From Clavibacter phaseoli (GTDB taxonomy: Bacteria > Actinomycetota > Actinomycetes > Actinomycetales > Microbacteriaceae), in contig NZ_CP040786.1 in assembly GCF_021922925.1 (NCBI RefSeq), forward strand, positions 2,170,001-2,234,000: a stretch of 64,000 bases of DNA, in the 5' to 3' direction. The position numbers and the translations under genes were made by a program. Every line of letters begins with the position of its first letter. The stretch's first letter is position 1. Positions 7,760 through 16,345 of this stretch are shown here, in pieces. The notes under the pieces are model-generated. The model had not been told where the DNA came from. It ran no database searches and saw only the letters and a program-made list of their open reading frames with translations.

Positions 7760-8094
7760 CCGCCCGTCCGCCCGCCGGACCGGGGGATCCCGCGCGCCGC
7801 GTCCGGCGGCTGCGCGTCGTCGCCGTCGTCGCCCTCGCGGTGGCGGCGTGCGCGGTGCCGGTCGCGTTCCTCCCGGTGTGGGGATCCGCGGGCGGGCGCC
7901 TCGTGCCGCTCGCGGTGGTCCCGCTCGGCGGCGTCGTGGCGGTCGCGCTCGCGGCGCGGCTGCTCATCGGATCCGCCCGGCGCGACGAGAGGTCGGCCCG
8001 GCCGGACGTCGCGCTGCTCCTCGCGGGCGCGTTCGCGGCGCTGGGCGCGGTGCCCGCGCTGCTCGGGGCGGTGCTGGTCGTCGCGGGGCCCTGA
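7756..8094 (+). CDS. Small membrane protein, three predicted helices
   Basis: A 112-residue protein beginning VTARPPAGPG, GTG start overlapping the VOC stop (GTGA). Three hydrophobic segments (about 20-42, 49-70 and 86-110) are separated by short basic linkers (IGSARRDERSARPD). It is coupled to the VOC gene, but nothing in the sequence shows a functional link. No family recognised. Confidence 0.7.
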   Translation: MTARPPAGPGDPARRVRRLRVVAVVALAVAACAVPVAFLPVWGSAGGRLVPLAVVPLGGVVAVALAARLLIGSARRDERSARPDVALLLAGAFAALGAVPALLGAVLVVAGP

Positions 8095-8193
8095 CCGGAT
8101 CGCGCCCTGGGCCGGCAACGCCGACGCCCCCGCCGCCGGCCGTCCATCCGGCCGCCGCATCGCATTCACCCGCCGGCCCTACCGTGATCGTCC

Positions 8194-10119
8194 GTGACCC
8201 AGGACCCGACGACGTCTCCCTCCTCCTCCGCGCTGTCCCGACGCGGCTTCCTCCTCACGAGCGGCGCGGCCGGCGCGCTCGGCGTGGCCGGCCTCGGCGG
8301 GGCGCTGCCCGCGACCGCCGCGACCGCCGGCGACGTCGCGGACGGCGCGACGGCGAAGGCGCCCGCCGCGCAGCAGGGATCCGGCGCGCGCTGGAAGCCC
8401 GACACCGCGTCGCCGCGCTTCACGATCGCCGTGCTGCCGGACACGCAGTACCTCTTCGACGGCGCGTCGATCCACCCGGAGCCGCTCGAGGCGTCGCTCC
8501 GCTACGTGCTCGCCGAGCGCGACCGCCACAACATCGTCTTCCTCGCGCACCTCGGCGACGTGACGCAGAACGGCGCCGCGAACGAGATCCAGGCCGCGAG
8601 CGCGCAGTTCACGCTGCTCGACAAGGCGGGCGCCGCGTGGAGCGTCCTCGCCGGCAACCACGACGTCGACGGCAGCACCGACGACCAGCGCGGCAGCACG
8701 CCCTACCTCGACGCGTTCGGCCCGAAGCGGTTCCGGAAGTCGCCGAGCTACCGCGGATCCAGTCCCGACGGCTACAACTCGTTCCACACCTTCACGGCGG
8801 GCGGCCGCGACTGGCTCATCCTCGCGCTCGACTGGCGGACGAGCGCCCGCGGCGTCGAGTGGGCGCGCGGCGTGCTGGCGGCGCACCCGACGCTGCCGGT
8901 GATCCTCACGGCGCACGACATCGTCGACTCGCGGACCGACGGATCCGCCGTGCTCGACGACTACGGCCAGGGCCTCTGGGACTCCTTCACCTCCCAGCAC
9001 GACCAGATCTTCCTCACCCTCAACGGCCACTACTGGAAGCCCGGCCGCACCACGATGAAGAACCGGGCGGGCCACGACGTCGCGATGCACCTCGTGAACT
9101 ACCAGGACCGCTACTACGGCGGCGCCGCGATGATCCGGCTGTACCACGTCGACCTCGAGCGGGACGCGATCGACGTCGAGACCCTGTCGCCCTTCATCCT
9201 GGGCGGCGGGCTCGGCACGGGCAACGAGCTCGCGGACGAGGAGGCGGCCCTCTCGGGCGACGTCGACCGGTTCACGGTGAGCGTCGACTTCGAGCAGCGC
9301 TTCGCCGGGTTCGCGCCCGTCCCGACGCGCGCCGCCCGACCGGCCGCGCAGATGCTCGTGCCCGGCACGGTCGCGTACTGGCGCTTCGACGGGCAGACGG
9401 ACGGATCCGCGCTCGGCACGACCGCGCGCATCCCCGACGCGTCCGGCCGCGGCAACGACCTCGTCGTCGCGAACCGCGCGGGAGCGGCGCCCGGATCCCT
9501 GCGCTTCGGGTCCGCGCACCACGACGACCAGCCCGGCTTCGGCAGCCTCACGCTCACGGGCGGCAAGAGGTCCGGCGACTACCTGCGCACCGTCGCCGGC
9601 GCCCCGCTCGACGCCGCGACCTTCCGCCAGGGCTACACGGTCGAGGCGTTCGTCCGCATCCCCGCGGACTTCGACGGCGGCGCCGACGGCTTCAGCGCGA
9701 TCCTCTCCCGCGCCGCCTCCGCGAAGGACGCGGGCAAGACGCCGGGCGACGCGGGCGACCCGGACGAGCCCGCCGCGACGCTCAGCGTCTCCGGCAGCCG
9801 CGAGATCCAGTGGTGCGTCTACCCGACCACGCAGCAGGGATCCCTCACCAACTGGTCGCACGAGCTGCCGGCCACGACATGGTGGCACGTGGCGGTCGTG
9901 AACGACAGCCAGCACACGACGATGTACGTCGACGGCTGCCCGGTGGTGCGGAACCCGACGACCGCGAACCGCGGGCTCGCGGCGGCGTCGCCCGCGACCT
10001 CGTGGCTCCTCGGCGCGAACCTCTACGGCGGCGAGCTCGACCACGTGCTCCCGGCGTCGATCGGCGACGTCCGCATCGTGGAGCGCGCGCTGAGGCCGTC
10101 GGAGTTCATGATCGCGTGA
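8194..10119 (+). CDS. Tat-exported calcineurin-like phosphoesterase with LamG-like C-terminal domain
   Basis: A 641-residue protein. The N-terminus has a twin-arginine signal (SRRGFLL, residues 15-21, then an Ala-rich core to about 44). The phosphoesterase domain (about 75-330) shows the metal-binding set: D83 in PDTQY, GD at 121-122, GNHD at 154-157, then LTAHD and LNGHYWKPGR. Residues ~385-641 form a concanavalin/LamG-like beta domain (AYWRFDGQ..., YTVEAFVRIP, WWHVAVVND, TMYVDG, IGDVRIVERAL). Members of this group act outside the cytoplasm on phosphoesters, probably bound to polysaccharide or wall via LamG; the substrate is unknown. GTG start with TACCGT (8180-8185) 8 nt upstream. Confidence 0.9.
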   Translation: MTQDPTTSPSSSALSRRGFLLTSGAAGALGVAGLGGALPATAATAGDVADGATAKAPAAQQGSGARWKPDTASPRFTIAVLPDTQYLFDGASIHPEPLEASLRYVLAERDRHNIVFLAHLGDVTQNGAANEIQAASAQFTLLDKAGAAWSVLAGNHDVDGSTDDQRGSTPYLDAFGPKRFRKSPSYRGSSPDGYNSFHTFTAGGRDWLILALDWRTSARGVEWARGVLAAHPTLPVILTAHDIVDSRTDGSAVLDDYGQGLWDSFTSQHDQIFLTLNGHYWKPGRTTMKNRAGHDVAMHLVNYQDRYYGGAAMIRLYHVDLERDAIDVETLSPFILGGGLGTGNELADEEAALSGDVDRFTVSVDFEQRFAGFAPVPTRAARPAAQMLVPGTVAYWRFDGQTDGSALGTTARIPDASGRGNDLVVANRAGAAPGSLRFGSAHHDDQPGFGSLTLTGGKRSGDYLRTVAGAPLDAATFRQGYTVEAFVRIPADFDGGADGFSAILSRAASAKDAGKTPGDAGDPDEPAATLSVSGSREIQWCVYPTTQQGSLTNWSHELPATTWWHVAVVNDSQHTTMYVDGCPVVRNPTTANRGLAAASPATSWLLGANLYGGELDHVLPASIGDVRIVERALRPSEFMIA

Positions 10120-10120
10120 C

Positions 10121-10142
10121 GGCCCGGACGACCGCCCGGGCC
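10121..10142. terminator. Bidirectional terminator-like hairpin
   Basis: GGCCCGG, 8-nt loop, CCGGGCC between the convergent ends of the phosphoesterase and flavin-reductase genes. It is only 7 bp but all G-C, and touches the flavin-reductase stop codon. Confidence 0.5.
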
Positions 10143-10636
10143 TAGAGCTCCGGGTGGTCGTCTTCGAGCAGGTGGAAGCGGCGGTCGCGGTAGATGAGCG
10201 GCGGGGCCGGCTCGCCGAGGATCACGTCGAGCACCTCGGCGACGACCAGCACGGATCCGCCGACCGGCACGGTCTGGATGGTGCGGCAGCGGAGGGCGGC
10301 GCGCGCGTCGGCGAGCAGCGGCTCGCCGGTCGGCAGCTCCTGGAAGCCCTGCTCCTCGGTGAAGCGCGGCGACCCGGACACGGCGAAGGAGCGGGCGAGC
10401 GCGGCGTGCTGCCCCGCGAGCAGGTGCACGACGTAGCTGTCGGCCTCGAGGATCGCGCCGGCGGATCCCGTGGCGCGCGTCACCGAGAACGAGAGCGCGG
10501 GCGGATCCACCGAGAGCGACGCGACGCTCGATGCGGTGAGGCCGGAGGGCCCGTCCGCGGTGCGCGCGGTGATGAGCGCGACGCCGGCCGGGTGACCGCG
10601 GAACGCGGCCTTGAAGAGGTCGGGGTCGGCGCTCAC
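10142..10636 (-). CDS. Flavin reductase family protein
   Basis: A 164-residue FMN-binding split-barrel protein of the HpaC/flavin-reductase-like family. Typical elements are GVALITARTADGPSGLTASSVASLS near residues 17-40, a conserved SFSV strand, and the closing PLIYRDRRFHLL. Such enzymes reduce FMN or FAD with NAD(P)H and hand the reduced flavin to a partner monooxygenase or an iron centre. It starts with GTG overlapping the ferredoxin stop codon, so the two proteins form an operon under the SoxR-type promoter. Flavin reductases are known SoxR targets in Streptomyces, which fits. Confidence 0.9.
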   Translation of the reverse strand: MSADPDLFKAAFRGHPAGVALITARTADGPSGLTASSVASLSVDPPALSFSVTRATGSAGAILEADSYVVHLLAGQHAALARSFAVSGSPRFTEEQGFQELPTGEPLLADARAALRCRTIQTVPVGGSVLVVAEVLDVILGEPAPPLIYRDRRFHLLEDDHPEL

Positions 10637-10959
10637 GCGGGCGCGCCCTGGCGCGGGACGGCGGCCACGACCGGGTGGTCGTACGCGACGGCGCCGACCT
10701 TGACGGCGCCGCCGGGCGATCCCATCTCGGCGAAGAACTCGACGTTCGCGGTGTAGTAGTCCGACCACTTCTCGGGCAGGTCGTCCTCGTAGTAGATGGC
10801 CTCCACGGGGCAGACGGGCTCGCAGGCGCCGCAGTCGACGCACTCGTCAGGGTGGATGTAGAGGGAGCGCTCGCCCTCGTAGATGCAGTCGACGGGGCAC
10901 TCGTCGATGCAGGCGCGGTCCTTCACGTCGACGCACGGGAGGGCGATCACGTAGGTCAC
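10633..10959 (-). CDS. fdxA: 7Fe ferredoxin FdxA
   Basis: A 108-residue bacterial-type ferredoxin. Cysteines at 9, 17, 21, 25, 40, 43, 46 and 50 match the 7Fe pattern: C9, C17 and C50 for a [3Fe-4S] cluster, C21, C40, C43 and C46 for [4Fe-4S], with C25 as the extra cysteine. The C-terminal ~50 residues carry the FdxA extension. It is an electron carrier for cytoplasmic oxidoreductases. GTG start with GGAGA 7 nt upstream. The promoter has the MerR-type 19-bp spacer filled by a SoxR box, so expression probably rises with redox-cycling stress. The flavin reductase is co-transcribed downstream. Confidence 0.95.
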   Translation of the reverse strand: MTYVIALPCVDVKDRACIDECPVDCIYEGERSLYIHPDECVDCGACEPVCPVEAIYYEDDLPEKWSDYYTANVEFFAEMGSPGGAVKVGAVAYDHPVVAAVPRQGAPA

Positions 10960-11019
10960 AGGGCGTCTCCACGGGTGGGGGCCGTCGTGACGGCGGGGCG
11001 GGTCATGCGCATGGTGTCC

Positions 11020-11050
11020 ACGTTAGAACCTCACGTACCCTTGAGGTCAA
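11020..11050 (-). promoter_or_regulatory. SoxR-type promoter of the fdxA operon
   Basis: On the minus strand: -35 TTGACC (11045-11050), a 19-bp spacer and -10 TAACGT (11020-11025). The overlong 19-bp spacer is the hallmark of MerR-family activated promoters. The spacer contains CCTCACGTACCCTTGAGG (11029-11046), whose arms CCTCA/TGAGG match the enterobacterial SoxR box CCTCAAGTTAACTTGAGG. SoxR is encoded immediately on the other side. Confidence 0.85.
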
Positions 11051-11065
11051 TCGAGGGGAGACGTC

Positions 11066-11536
11066 GTGGCGGATGCGCAGGCAGGGCCGCGGCACGCGCC
11101 CGGCGAGCTGCTCACGGTCGGCGAGATGACCCGGCGCACGGGCGTGGCGGCCTCCGCCCTTCGCTTCTACGAGGACCTCGGCCTCATCGCCGCCGAGCGC
11201 ACCGCGGGCAACCAGCGCCGCTACGCCCGGCACATGCTGCGACGCGTGTCGCTGATCACGGTGGCCAAGCGCCTCGGGATCCCGCTCGCCGACGTGCAGT
11301 CCACCTTCGAGGACGTGCCCCTCGATCGGCCGCCGAGCCACGCCGACTGGCAGCGCGCGTCCCGTCGCTGGAAGCGCCTGCTCGAGGAGCGGCGCCAGGG
11401 CATCGAGCGGCTGGAGCGCGAGCTCACGGGCTGCATCGGCTGCGGCTGCCTGTCGATGAAGGCGTGCGGGCTGCTCAACCCGGACGACGCGCTGGGCGAC
11501 CGCGGGGCGGGGCCGCGGCGGGTGCAGCTCGACTGA
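11066..11536 (+). CDS. soxR: Redox-sensing transcriptional activator SoxR
   Basis: A 156-residue MerR-family protein: N-terminal HTH LTVGEMTRRTGVAASALRFYEDLGLI (family-typical TGVAASALRFYE), dimerisation helix, then the [2Fe-2S] ligand set C123-x2-C126-x-C128-x5-C134 (CIGCGCLSMKAC) that defines SoxR. Oxidation of the cluster by redox-cycling compounds switches target promoters on. GTG start with GGGGAGA 6 nt upstream. It is divergent from the fdxA/flavin-reductase operon, with one SoxR box in between, positioned as an activator site for the fdxA side. A plus-strand TACCCT inside the box (11037-11042) could be its own -10, implying autoregulation. Confidence 0.95.
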   Translation: MADAQAGPRHAPGELLTVGEMTRRTGVAASALRFYEDLGLIAAERTAGNQRRYARHMLRRVSLITVAKRLGIPLADVQSTFEDVPLDRPPSHADWQRASRRWKRLLEERRQGIERLERELTGCIGCGCLSMKACGLLNPDDALGDRGAGPRRVQLD

Positions 11537-11666
11537 TCCGCGGATCCGCCGATCCGGCGGGCGGCGACGCGGGCCGGCCCGCCGGCGCGCTCGACGGCCG
11601 TCCGCCGATCGCGCTCGGTAGCATCGGCACCGCCGTCACCCGGATGCGGCGCGACGGAGGTGGCCC

Positions 11667-12335
11667 GTGCGGGAAGGCGTGCTGAACGTGCGCGGCATGC
11701 GGCGCCGTGTCGAGATCCTCGCGGCGGCACGGGCCGTGTTCGCGGAGGCCGGCTACCGCGGCGCGACCATGGCCGCGGTCGCGGCGCGCGCGGGCGTCAC
11801 GCACGCCGGGCTGCTGTACCACTTCGCCGCGAAGGAGGCGCTGCTCGAGGCCGTCCTTGCCGACGAGGCGGGGAGGCAGACCGAGCTGCTCCGCGTGGGT
11901 GCGGCCGACGCCGGCGCATCCCGGCGCGGACGCGCCACCGCGGACGACGGGCGGGAGGCGTCCGACGCCTCGGGGGACGCGCTCGACCGCCTGCGTGCCC
12001 TGGTCGCCCGCAACGAGGCCGAGCCCGAATGGGCGCGGCTTTTCTCGATGCTGCTCGGCGAGTCCGTGTCGCCCGACCACCCCGTGCGGGAGCGGATGGC
12101 CGAGCGCTACGACACGGTGTCCGACGCCCTCGCGCGCACGCTCGGCGACCTGGCCGTGGCGCTGGATCCCGACGCACGCCCCTCCGATGCCGAGCTGCGG
12201 GGTCTCGCCCGGCTGCTGCTCGCGGTGATGGACGGCCTGCAGTACCAGTCGCTCACCGGATCCGCCGTGGACGCCGAGCGCGAGTTCGCCCTCATGGCCG
12301 AGCTGGTCCGATCGCGCCTGGCCTCGGGCAGCTGA
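11667..12335 (+). CDS. TetR-family transcriptional regulator
   Basis: A 222-residue protein with a TetR HTH at about residues 14-60 (ATMAAVAARAGVTHAGLLYHF) and a TetR_C-like C-terminal domain (LLLAVMDGLQYQSLTG, EREFALMAELVRSRL), the type often found near glycosidase genes in actinobacteria. GTG start with GGAGG upstream; TAGCAT (11619-11624) is a possible -10. It ends 120 bp before the GH3 gene on the same strand and is a candidate regulator of it, though this is only positional. Confidence 0.9.
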   Translation: MREGVLNVRGMRRRVEILAAARAVFAEAGYRGATMAAVAARAGVTHAGLLYHFAAKEALLEAVLADEAGRQTELLRVGAADAGASRRGRATADDGREASDASGDALDRLRALVARNEAEPEWARLFSMLLGESVSPDHPVRERMAERYDTVSDALARTLGDLAVALDPDARPSDAELRGLARLLLAVMDGLQYQSLTGSAVDAEREFALMAELVRSRLASGS

Positions 12336-12378
12336 GCGCCCAGGCCGTCGAGGCCCGGACACACTTTCTTAAGTCCAC

Positions 12379-12407
12379 TTGACACAATTCCCAGCTCGTT
12401 CCATGCT
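12379..12407 (+). promoter_or_regulatory. Sigma-70-type promoter of the GH3 gene
   Basis: TTGACA (12379-12384), a 17-bp spacer and CATGCT (12402-12407), about 48 bp before the ATG. The surrounding 12361-12410 is noticeably AT-richer than the neighbourhood. This is the best consensus -35 in the window, and the gene also has a strong AAGGAG ribosome site. Confidence 0.65.
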
Positions 12408-12455
12408 TCAGCGAGTGCCTCCGATGGGGGAGGCACGTCTCACGAAGGAGTGGAC

Positions 12456-14747
12456 ATGGGTGCATCCCGAGCACGGGCGCGCGGACGCCGGATCATCGGC
12501 CAGACGGCAGGCGGGGCGCTCATCGCCGCGCTGGCCCTGGGGACGGCGGGGGTACCCGCGGCAGGGGCCGCCGCGGAGCCGGCCGCGCAGCCGGAGCTCG
12601 AGTCGGCGGGATCCGCGCCGATCATCACCGTCGACGGGCTGCGCTTCCGCGACCTCGACAAGGACGGCGCGCTCACGCCCTACGAGGACTGGCGCCTGTC
12701 GTCCGGCGACCGCGCGGCCGACCTCGTCGCGCGCATGTCGCCCGAGGAGCGGGCCGGCCTGCTGATGCACGCGAGCCTCACGAACGTCGGCGACGCGTAC
12801 GACCGCGCCGCCTTCGACCCGCTGCTCGCCGAGCGGCACATCACCACGTACATCTCCCGGCTCGGCGCCGACGCTCCCACGCTGGCGCGCGAGCACAACG
12901 CGCTGCAGGAGGCCGCGGAGGCCGAGCGCTGGGGCGTCCCGTTGAAGATCAGCACGGATCCGCGCCACGGCTTCACCGTCACCGAGGGCCAGACCGTGTC
13001 GAACGGCGACTTCTCGCCGTTCCCGGACCCGATCGGCATGGGCGCGGTCGACGACCCCGCGACGACGCTCGAGATGGGCCGCATCATCGCGGCCGAGTAC
13101 CGCGCGGTGGGCATCACCGAGGCGCTCTCGCCGCAGGCGGACATCAGCACCGAGCCGCGCTGGACCCGCCAGGACGGCACGTTCGGCAGCGTCGGGGCCG
13201 ACGTCGCCCCGCACGTCGCCGCGTACGTCGAGGGACTGCAGGGCGGGACCGACGGGATCACCTCCGACGGCGTCGCCACCGTGGTCAAGCACTGGGTCGG
13301 CTACGGCGCCCAGGTCGACGGATACGACAGCCACTACTACTACGGCCGCTACGCCGCGTTCCCCGGCGGGAACTTCGCCGAGCACATCACGCCGTACGAG
13401 GGCGCGTTCCGGAACCAGGCGGCCGGCATCATGCCGACGTACTCGATCCTCAAGGACCTCGACCTCGGCGACGGGGTCATCGAGCAGGTCGGGGCGAACC
13501 ACAACGAGTACCTCCTGCAGGACCTCCTGCGCGGGCGCTACGGCTTCGACGGCGTGATCACGAGCGACTGGGGCATCGCGAACGACTGCCCCGAGGCCTG
13601 CCGCGAGAACCGGCCGCCCGCGTTCTTCGTGGGTCCGTGGGGAGCGGGCATGCCCTGGGGCGTCGAGGACCTGACGCTCCCGGCCCGCTACGCCAGCGCC
13701 ATCTCGGCGGGCGTCGACATCATCGGCGGCAGCGACCAGCCGCAGTACATCCTCCAGGCAGTGGAGCAGGGCCTCCTCACCGACGCGCGTGTGATCGAGG
13801 CCGGGCAGCGGGTGCTGCAGCAGAAGTTCGAGCTGGGGCTGTTCGAGGACCCGTACGTGGATCCCGCCGCCGCCGACGCCATCGTGGGCAGCGCGGCATC
13901 GCGCGCCGCCGGGCTCGACGCGCAGCAGCGCAGCCTGACGCTGCTCAGCGACACGACCCCGGCGACCGACGCCTGGGCCCGCGACGCCGGTGACCCGGGA
14001 GCCCCCGCGCTGCCCGTGCGCGTCGAGCCGGGCATGACCGCCTGGCTGAGCGGGGTGCAGGCGTCGGCCGCCCGGTCCGCGGGCTTCACGGTCGTCGACG
14101 ACCCGGCGGACGCCGACGTCGCGATCGTGCGCCTCGCCGACCCGCGCGGCGGCGACGACCTCACGGATCTCGGCTTCACGGGATCCGAGGCCGACTACCA
14201 GGCGCTCGTGCGGGCCCACGACGCGGGAGCCCGCACCATCGCGGTGCCGCAGCTCACGCGTCCGCTGATCCTCGGGAACGTCGTCGAGCACAGCGACGCG
14301 GTGCTCGCGTCGTACGGGGTGTCGGACGAGGCGCTGCTGAACGTGATCACGGGGGCCGCCGAGCCCGAGGGGCGCCTGCCCTTCGAGCTGCCGTCCACCA
14401 TGGACGCGGTCGGCGCGCAGCTGTACGACGTGCCGAACGACTCGGCCTCGCCGCTGTTCGCCTACCGCGCGGGGCTGTCGTACGACGAGTCGCCGACCGA
14501 GCCGACCCCCGCGCCCACGCCCGGGCCGGTCGAGCCGACCCCCGCGCCGACGGCGGCACCCGCTCCGGGGCCCGTGCCCACGCCCGGCTCCTCGTCGGGC
14601 ACGACGCCGGCGCCCGCGCCCGCGGCATCCGGTCGCGGCGGGCTGGCGATGACCGGCTTCGAGGCGCTGCCCTGGGTGGCCGGCGGCCTGACGCTGGCCG
14701 GCCTCGGCGTCGCGCTCACGCTGATCGGCCGCCGTCGGAGGGCCTGA
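12456..14747 (+). CDS. Secreted, wall-anchored glycoside hydrolase family 3 enzyme
   Basis: A 763-residue protein. The ATG is chosen because AAGGAG (12445-12450) lies 5 nt before it; a GTG two codons upstream overlaps that site. Residues ~1-40 are a Sec-type signal (cleavage near AGAAAEP). The GH3 N-terminal barrel shows ISTDPRHGF and the nucleophile Asp371 in GVITSDWG; the C-terminal GH3 domain follows (MTAWLSGVQ..., GRLPFELP). Then comes a Pro/Thr-rich linker (~680-725) and a sorting signal LAMTG, hydrophobic helix and RRRRA tail. It probably is a beta-glucosidase/xylosidase-type exo-enzyme held on the cell wall by a sortase that recognises LAxTG. Substrate is not determined by sequence. 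Confidence 0.93.
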   Translation: MGASRARARGRRIIGQTAGGALIAALALGTAGVPAAGAAAEPAAQPELESAGSAPIITVDGLRFRDLDKDGALTPYEDWRLSSGDRAADLVARMSPEERAGLLMHASLTNVGDAYDRAAFDPLLAERHITTYISRLGADAPTLAREHNALQEAAEAERWGVPLKISTDPRHGFTVTEGQTVSNGDFSPFPDPIGMGAVDDPATTLEMGRIIAAEYRAVGITEALSPQADISTEPRWTRQDGTFGSVGADVAPHVAAYVEGLQGGTDGITSDGVATVVKHWVGYGAQVDGYDSHYYYGRYAAFPGGNFAEHITPYEGAFRNQAAGIMPTYSILKDLDLGDGVIEQVGANHNEYLLQDLLRGRYGFDGVITSDWGIANDCPEACRENRPPAFFVGPWGAGMPWGVEDLTLPARYASAISAGVDIIGGSDQPQYILQAVEQGLLTDARVIEAGQRVLQQKFELGLFEDPYVDPAAADAIVGSAASRAAGLDAQQRSLTLLSDTTPATDAWARDAGDPGAPALPVRVEPGMTAWLSGVQASAARSAGFTVVDDPADADVAIVRLADPRGGDDLTDLGFTGSEADYQALVRAHDAGARTIAVPQLTRPLILGNVVEHSDAVLASYGVSDEALLNVITGAAEPEGRLPFELPSTMDAVGAQLYDVPNDSASPLFAYRAGLSYDESPTEPTPAPTPGPVEPTPAPTAAPAPGPVPTPGSSSGTTPAPAPAASGRGGLAMTGFEALPWVAGGLTLAGLGVALTLIGRRRRA

Positions 14748-14778
14748 CCGCCGCCAGCGAGCCGCACGCGCGGAACAC

Positions 14779-14808
14779 GACGGGGCGCCGGGAGACCGGC
14801 GCCCCGTC
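14779..14808. terminator. Bidirectional terminator
   Basis: GACGGGGCGCCG, 6-nt loop GGAGAC, CGGCGCCCCGTC: a perfect 12-bp stem between the convergent GH3 and carboxylesterase genes. Confidence 0.8.
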
Positions 14809-14822
14809 GCCGCGTCCGGACG

Positions 14823-16193
14823 TCAGCCCCGGTCGAACCGCATCCCGCAGGCCCGTGCGTCCGCATCCAGCGCGACCTCGCCCGTGCGCGCGAAGTCGGC
14901 CCATACCTGCCGCACCGCCCGCCCGCGCGCGGCGACCTCGGGCCATGACTCCGGCGGGACCAGGCGCATCCGGGTCCACGCCTCGCGCGCGCCGAGGATG
15001 AGCGGGACGTCGGCGGTGTGTCCCGCGCCGATGGGGCTGGAAGCCGGCGCCGCCCGGAGGACGTAGCGCACGGCTCGGCCGCCCGCGGCGCGGTGCCGCG
15101 CGGCGAATGCCCGGACGGGCCGCGCGTAGACGCGGCGGGTGGTCGGGCGCACGACCGCGCGCATCAGGATCGCCCGCAGCGCCCGGCCGAGCACGGGCAC
15201 GCCGAGGAGCGGCGCGATCACCGGCAGCGCGGGCAGGTACATCGCGGTCTCGTCGCGCGTCGTGCCGATGAGGAGGTCGACCTCCGGCGCGACCGCCCGC
15301 CAGGCGGCGTCGCGGTCGGCCTCGGCGGGCAGCGGCGCGTGGCCGTAGCGCGGACCCCAGGGCAGGCCCGCGCGGATCCCGGACGCCCACGACGCGCGCT
15401 CCGCCCGCGCCTGCCGCCGCAGCACGGCGTCGAGCGACGCGTCCGCCGGGAGCGACCGCGTCACGCGCGCCATCGCGCGGAACATGCGCTCGCGCCCGCC
15501 CGTGATCCCCACCGGCGGGCTCTGCACGATCGCGCGCCGGACGAGGCCGCGGGCGCCGTCGCTGATCATGAGGTGCAGGATCGCGTCGCCGCCAGCCGAC
15601 TGCCCCATCGCCGTGACGGATCCCGGGTCGCCGCCGAACGCCGCGATCGAGTCGCGGACCCAGCGCAGCGCCTCCAGCTGGTCGAGCAGGCCGAGGTTCG
15701 CGGGCGGGCCGCCGGGAGCCCCGCCGCCGAACCCGAGCAGCCCGAGCCGCGCGGTCACGGCCACGACGATCACGCGCTGCTCCACCACGAGCGCCCGCGG
15801 GTCGTGGATCGCGAGGTCGCCCGCGCCCGTCGTGTACCCGCCGCCGTGGAACCACACGATCACGGGCAGCACCTCGCCGGGCGAGACGTCGGCCGGCAGC
15901 GTGATCGAGAGCCGCTGGCAGTCCTCCGATCGGGCGACGCCGTCGAGGGCGCCCTGCATGAGCGTGTCGAGGATCCGCGACGACGGCTGCGGGCACGCGG
16001 GCGCCGGGTGCACGGCCCGCAGCACGACGGGCTCGCCGTCGGTTCCGCGGGCGGGCGTCGCGGGCACGGGCGACGCGCCCCGGCCGGCCGTCGCGTAGGG
16101 GATCCCCAGGAATCGGATCACGTCGCCGTCGACGAGGCCCTGCACCTCCCCGGATCGCGTGGGGACCGGAGCGGTGAGGTCGGGTGCGGTCAT
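14823..16193 (-). CDS. Type-B carboxylesterase/lipase family hydrolase
   Basis: A 456-residue alpha/beta hydrolase. The oxyanion-hole motif HGGG is at 116-119, the nucleophile Ser199 in GQSAGG, the acid probably Glu315 (TTRDETAMY), and the base His392 (GAGHTADVPLIL). The start of the fold, GLVDGDVIRFLGIPYA, is the usual family opening. It hydrolyses carboxylic esters, substrate unknown, with no signal peptide so probably cytoplasmic. It is shorter than many members (~500 residues), with a compact cap region. TAGCGT (minus strand, 16200-16205) stands exactly 6 nt before the ATG, so it is probably leaderless. Confidence 0.92.
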   Translation of the reverse strand: MTAPDLTAPVPTRSGEVQGLVDGDVIRFLGIPYATAGRGASPVPATPARGTDGEPVVLRAVHPAPACPQPSSRILDTLMQGALDGVARSEDCQRLSITLPADVSPGEVLPVIVWFHGGGYTTGAGDLAIHDPRALVVEQRVIVVAVTARLGLLGFGGGAPGGPPANLGLLDQLEALRWVRDSIAAFGGDPGSVTAMGQSAGGDAILHLMISDGARGLVRRAIVQSPPVGITGGRERMFRAMARVTRSLPADASLDAVLRRQARAERASWASGIRAGLPWGPRYGHAPLPAEADRDAAWRAVAPEVDLLIGTTRDETAMYLPALPVIAPLLGVPVLGRALRAILMRAVVRPTTRRVYARPVRAFAARHRAAGGRAVRYVLRAAPASSPIGAGHTADVPLILGAREAWTRMRLVPPESWPEVAARGRAVRQVWADFARTGEVALDADARACGMRFDRG

Positions 16194-16345
16194 CCCGCCA
16201 CGCTATCCGGCGGCCGAGGGAACTCCGGCGCGGTTTCGGCGGAACGCCCCGGCAGGCGTAGCGTCGAGGGGTACCGCATCCGAAGAGGGCGCGGCCGGAT
16301 CGACCCGATCCCTCCCCTCCCCCACCGGACGTCTCTAGGAGAACC

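Noticed and set aside
12450..12455. GTG at 12450 as start of the GH3 gene
   Set aside because: Its first base is the last base of the AAGGAG ribosome site; the ATG two codons later has ideal spacing.
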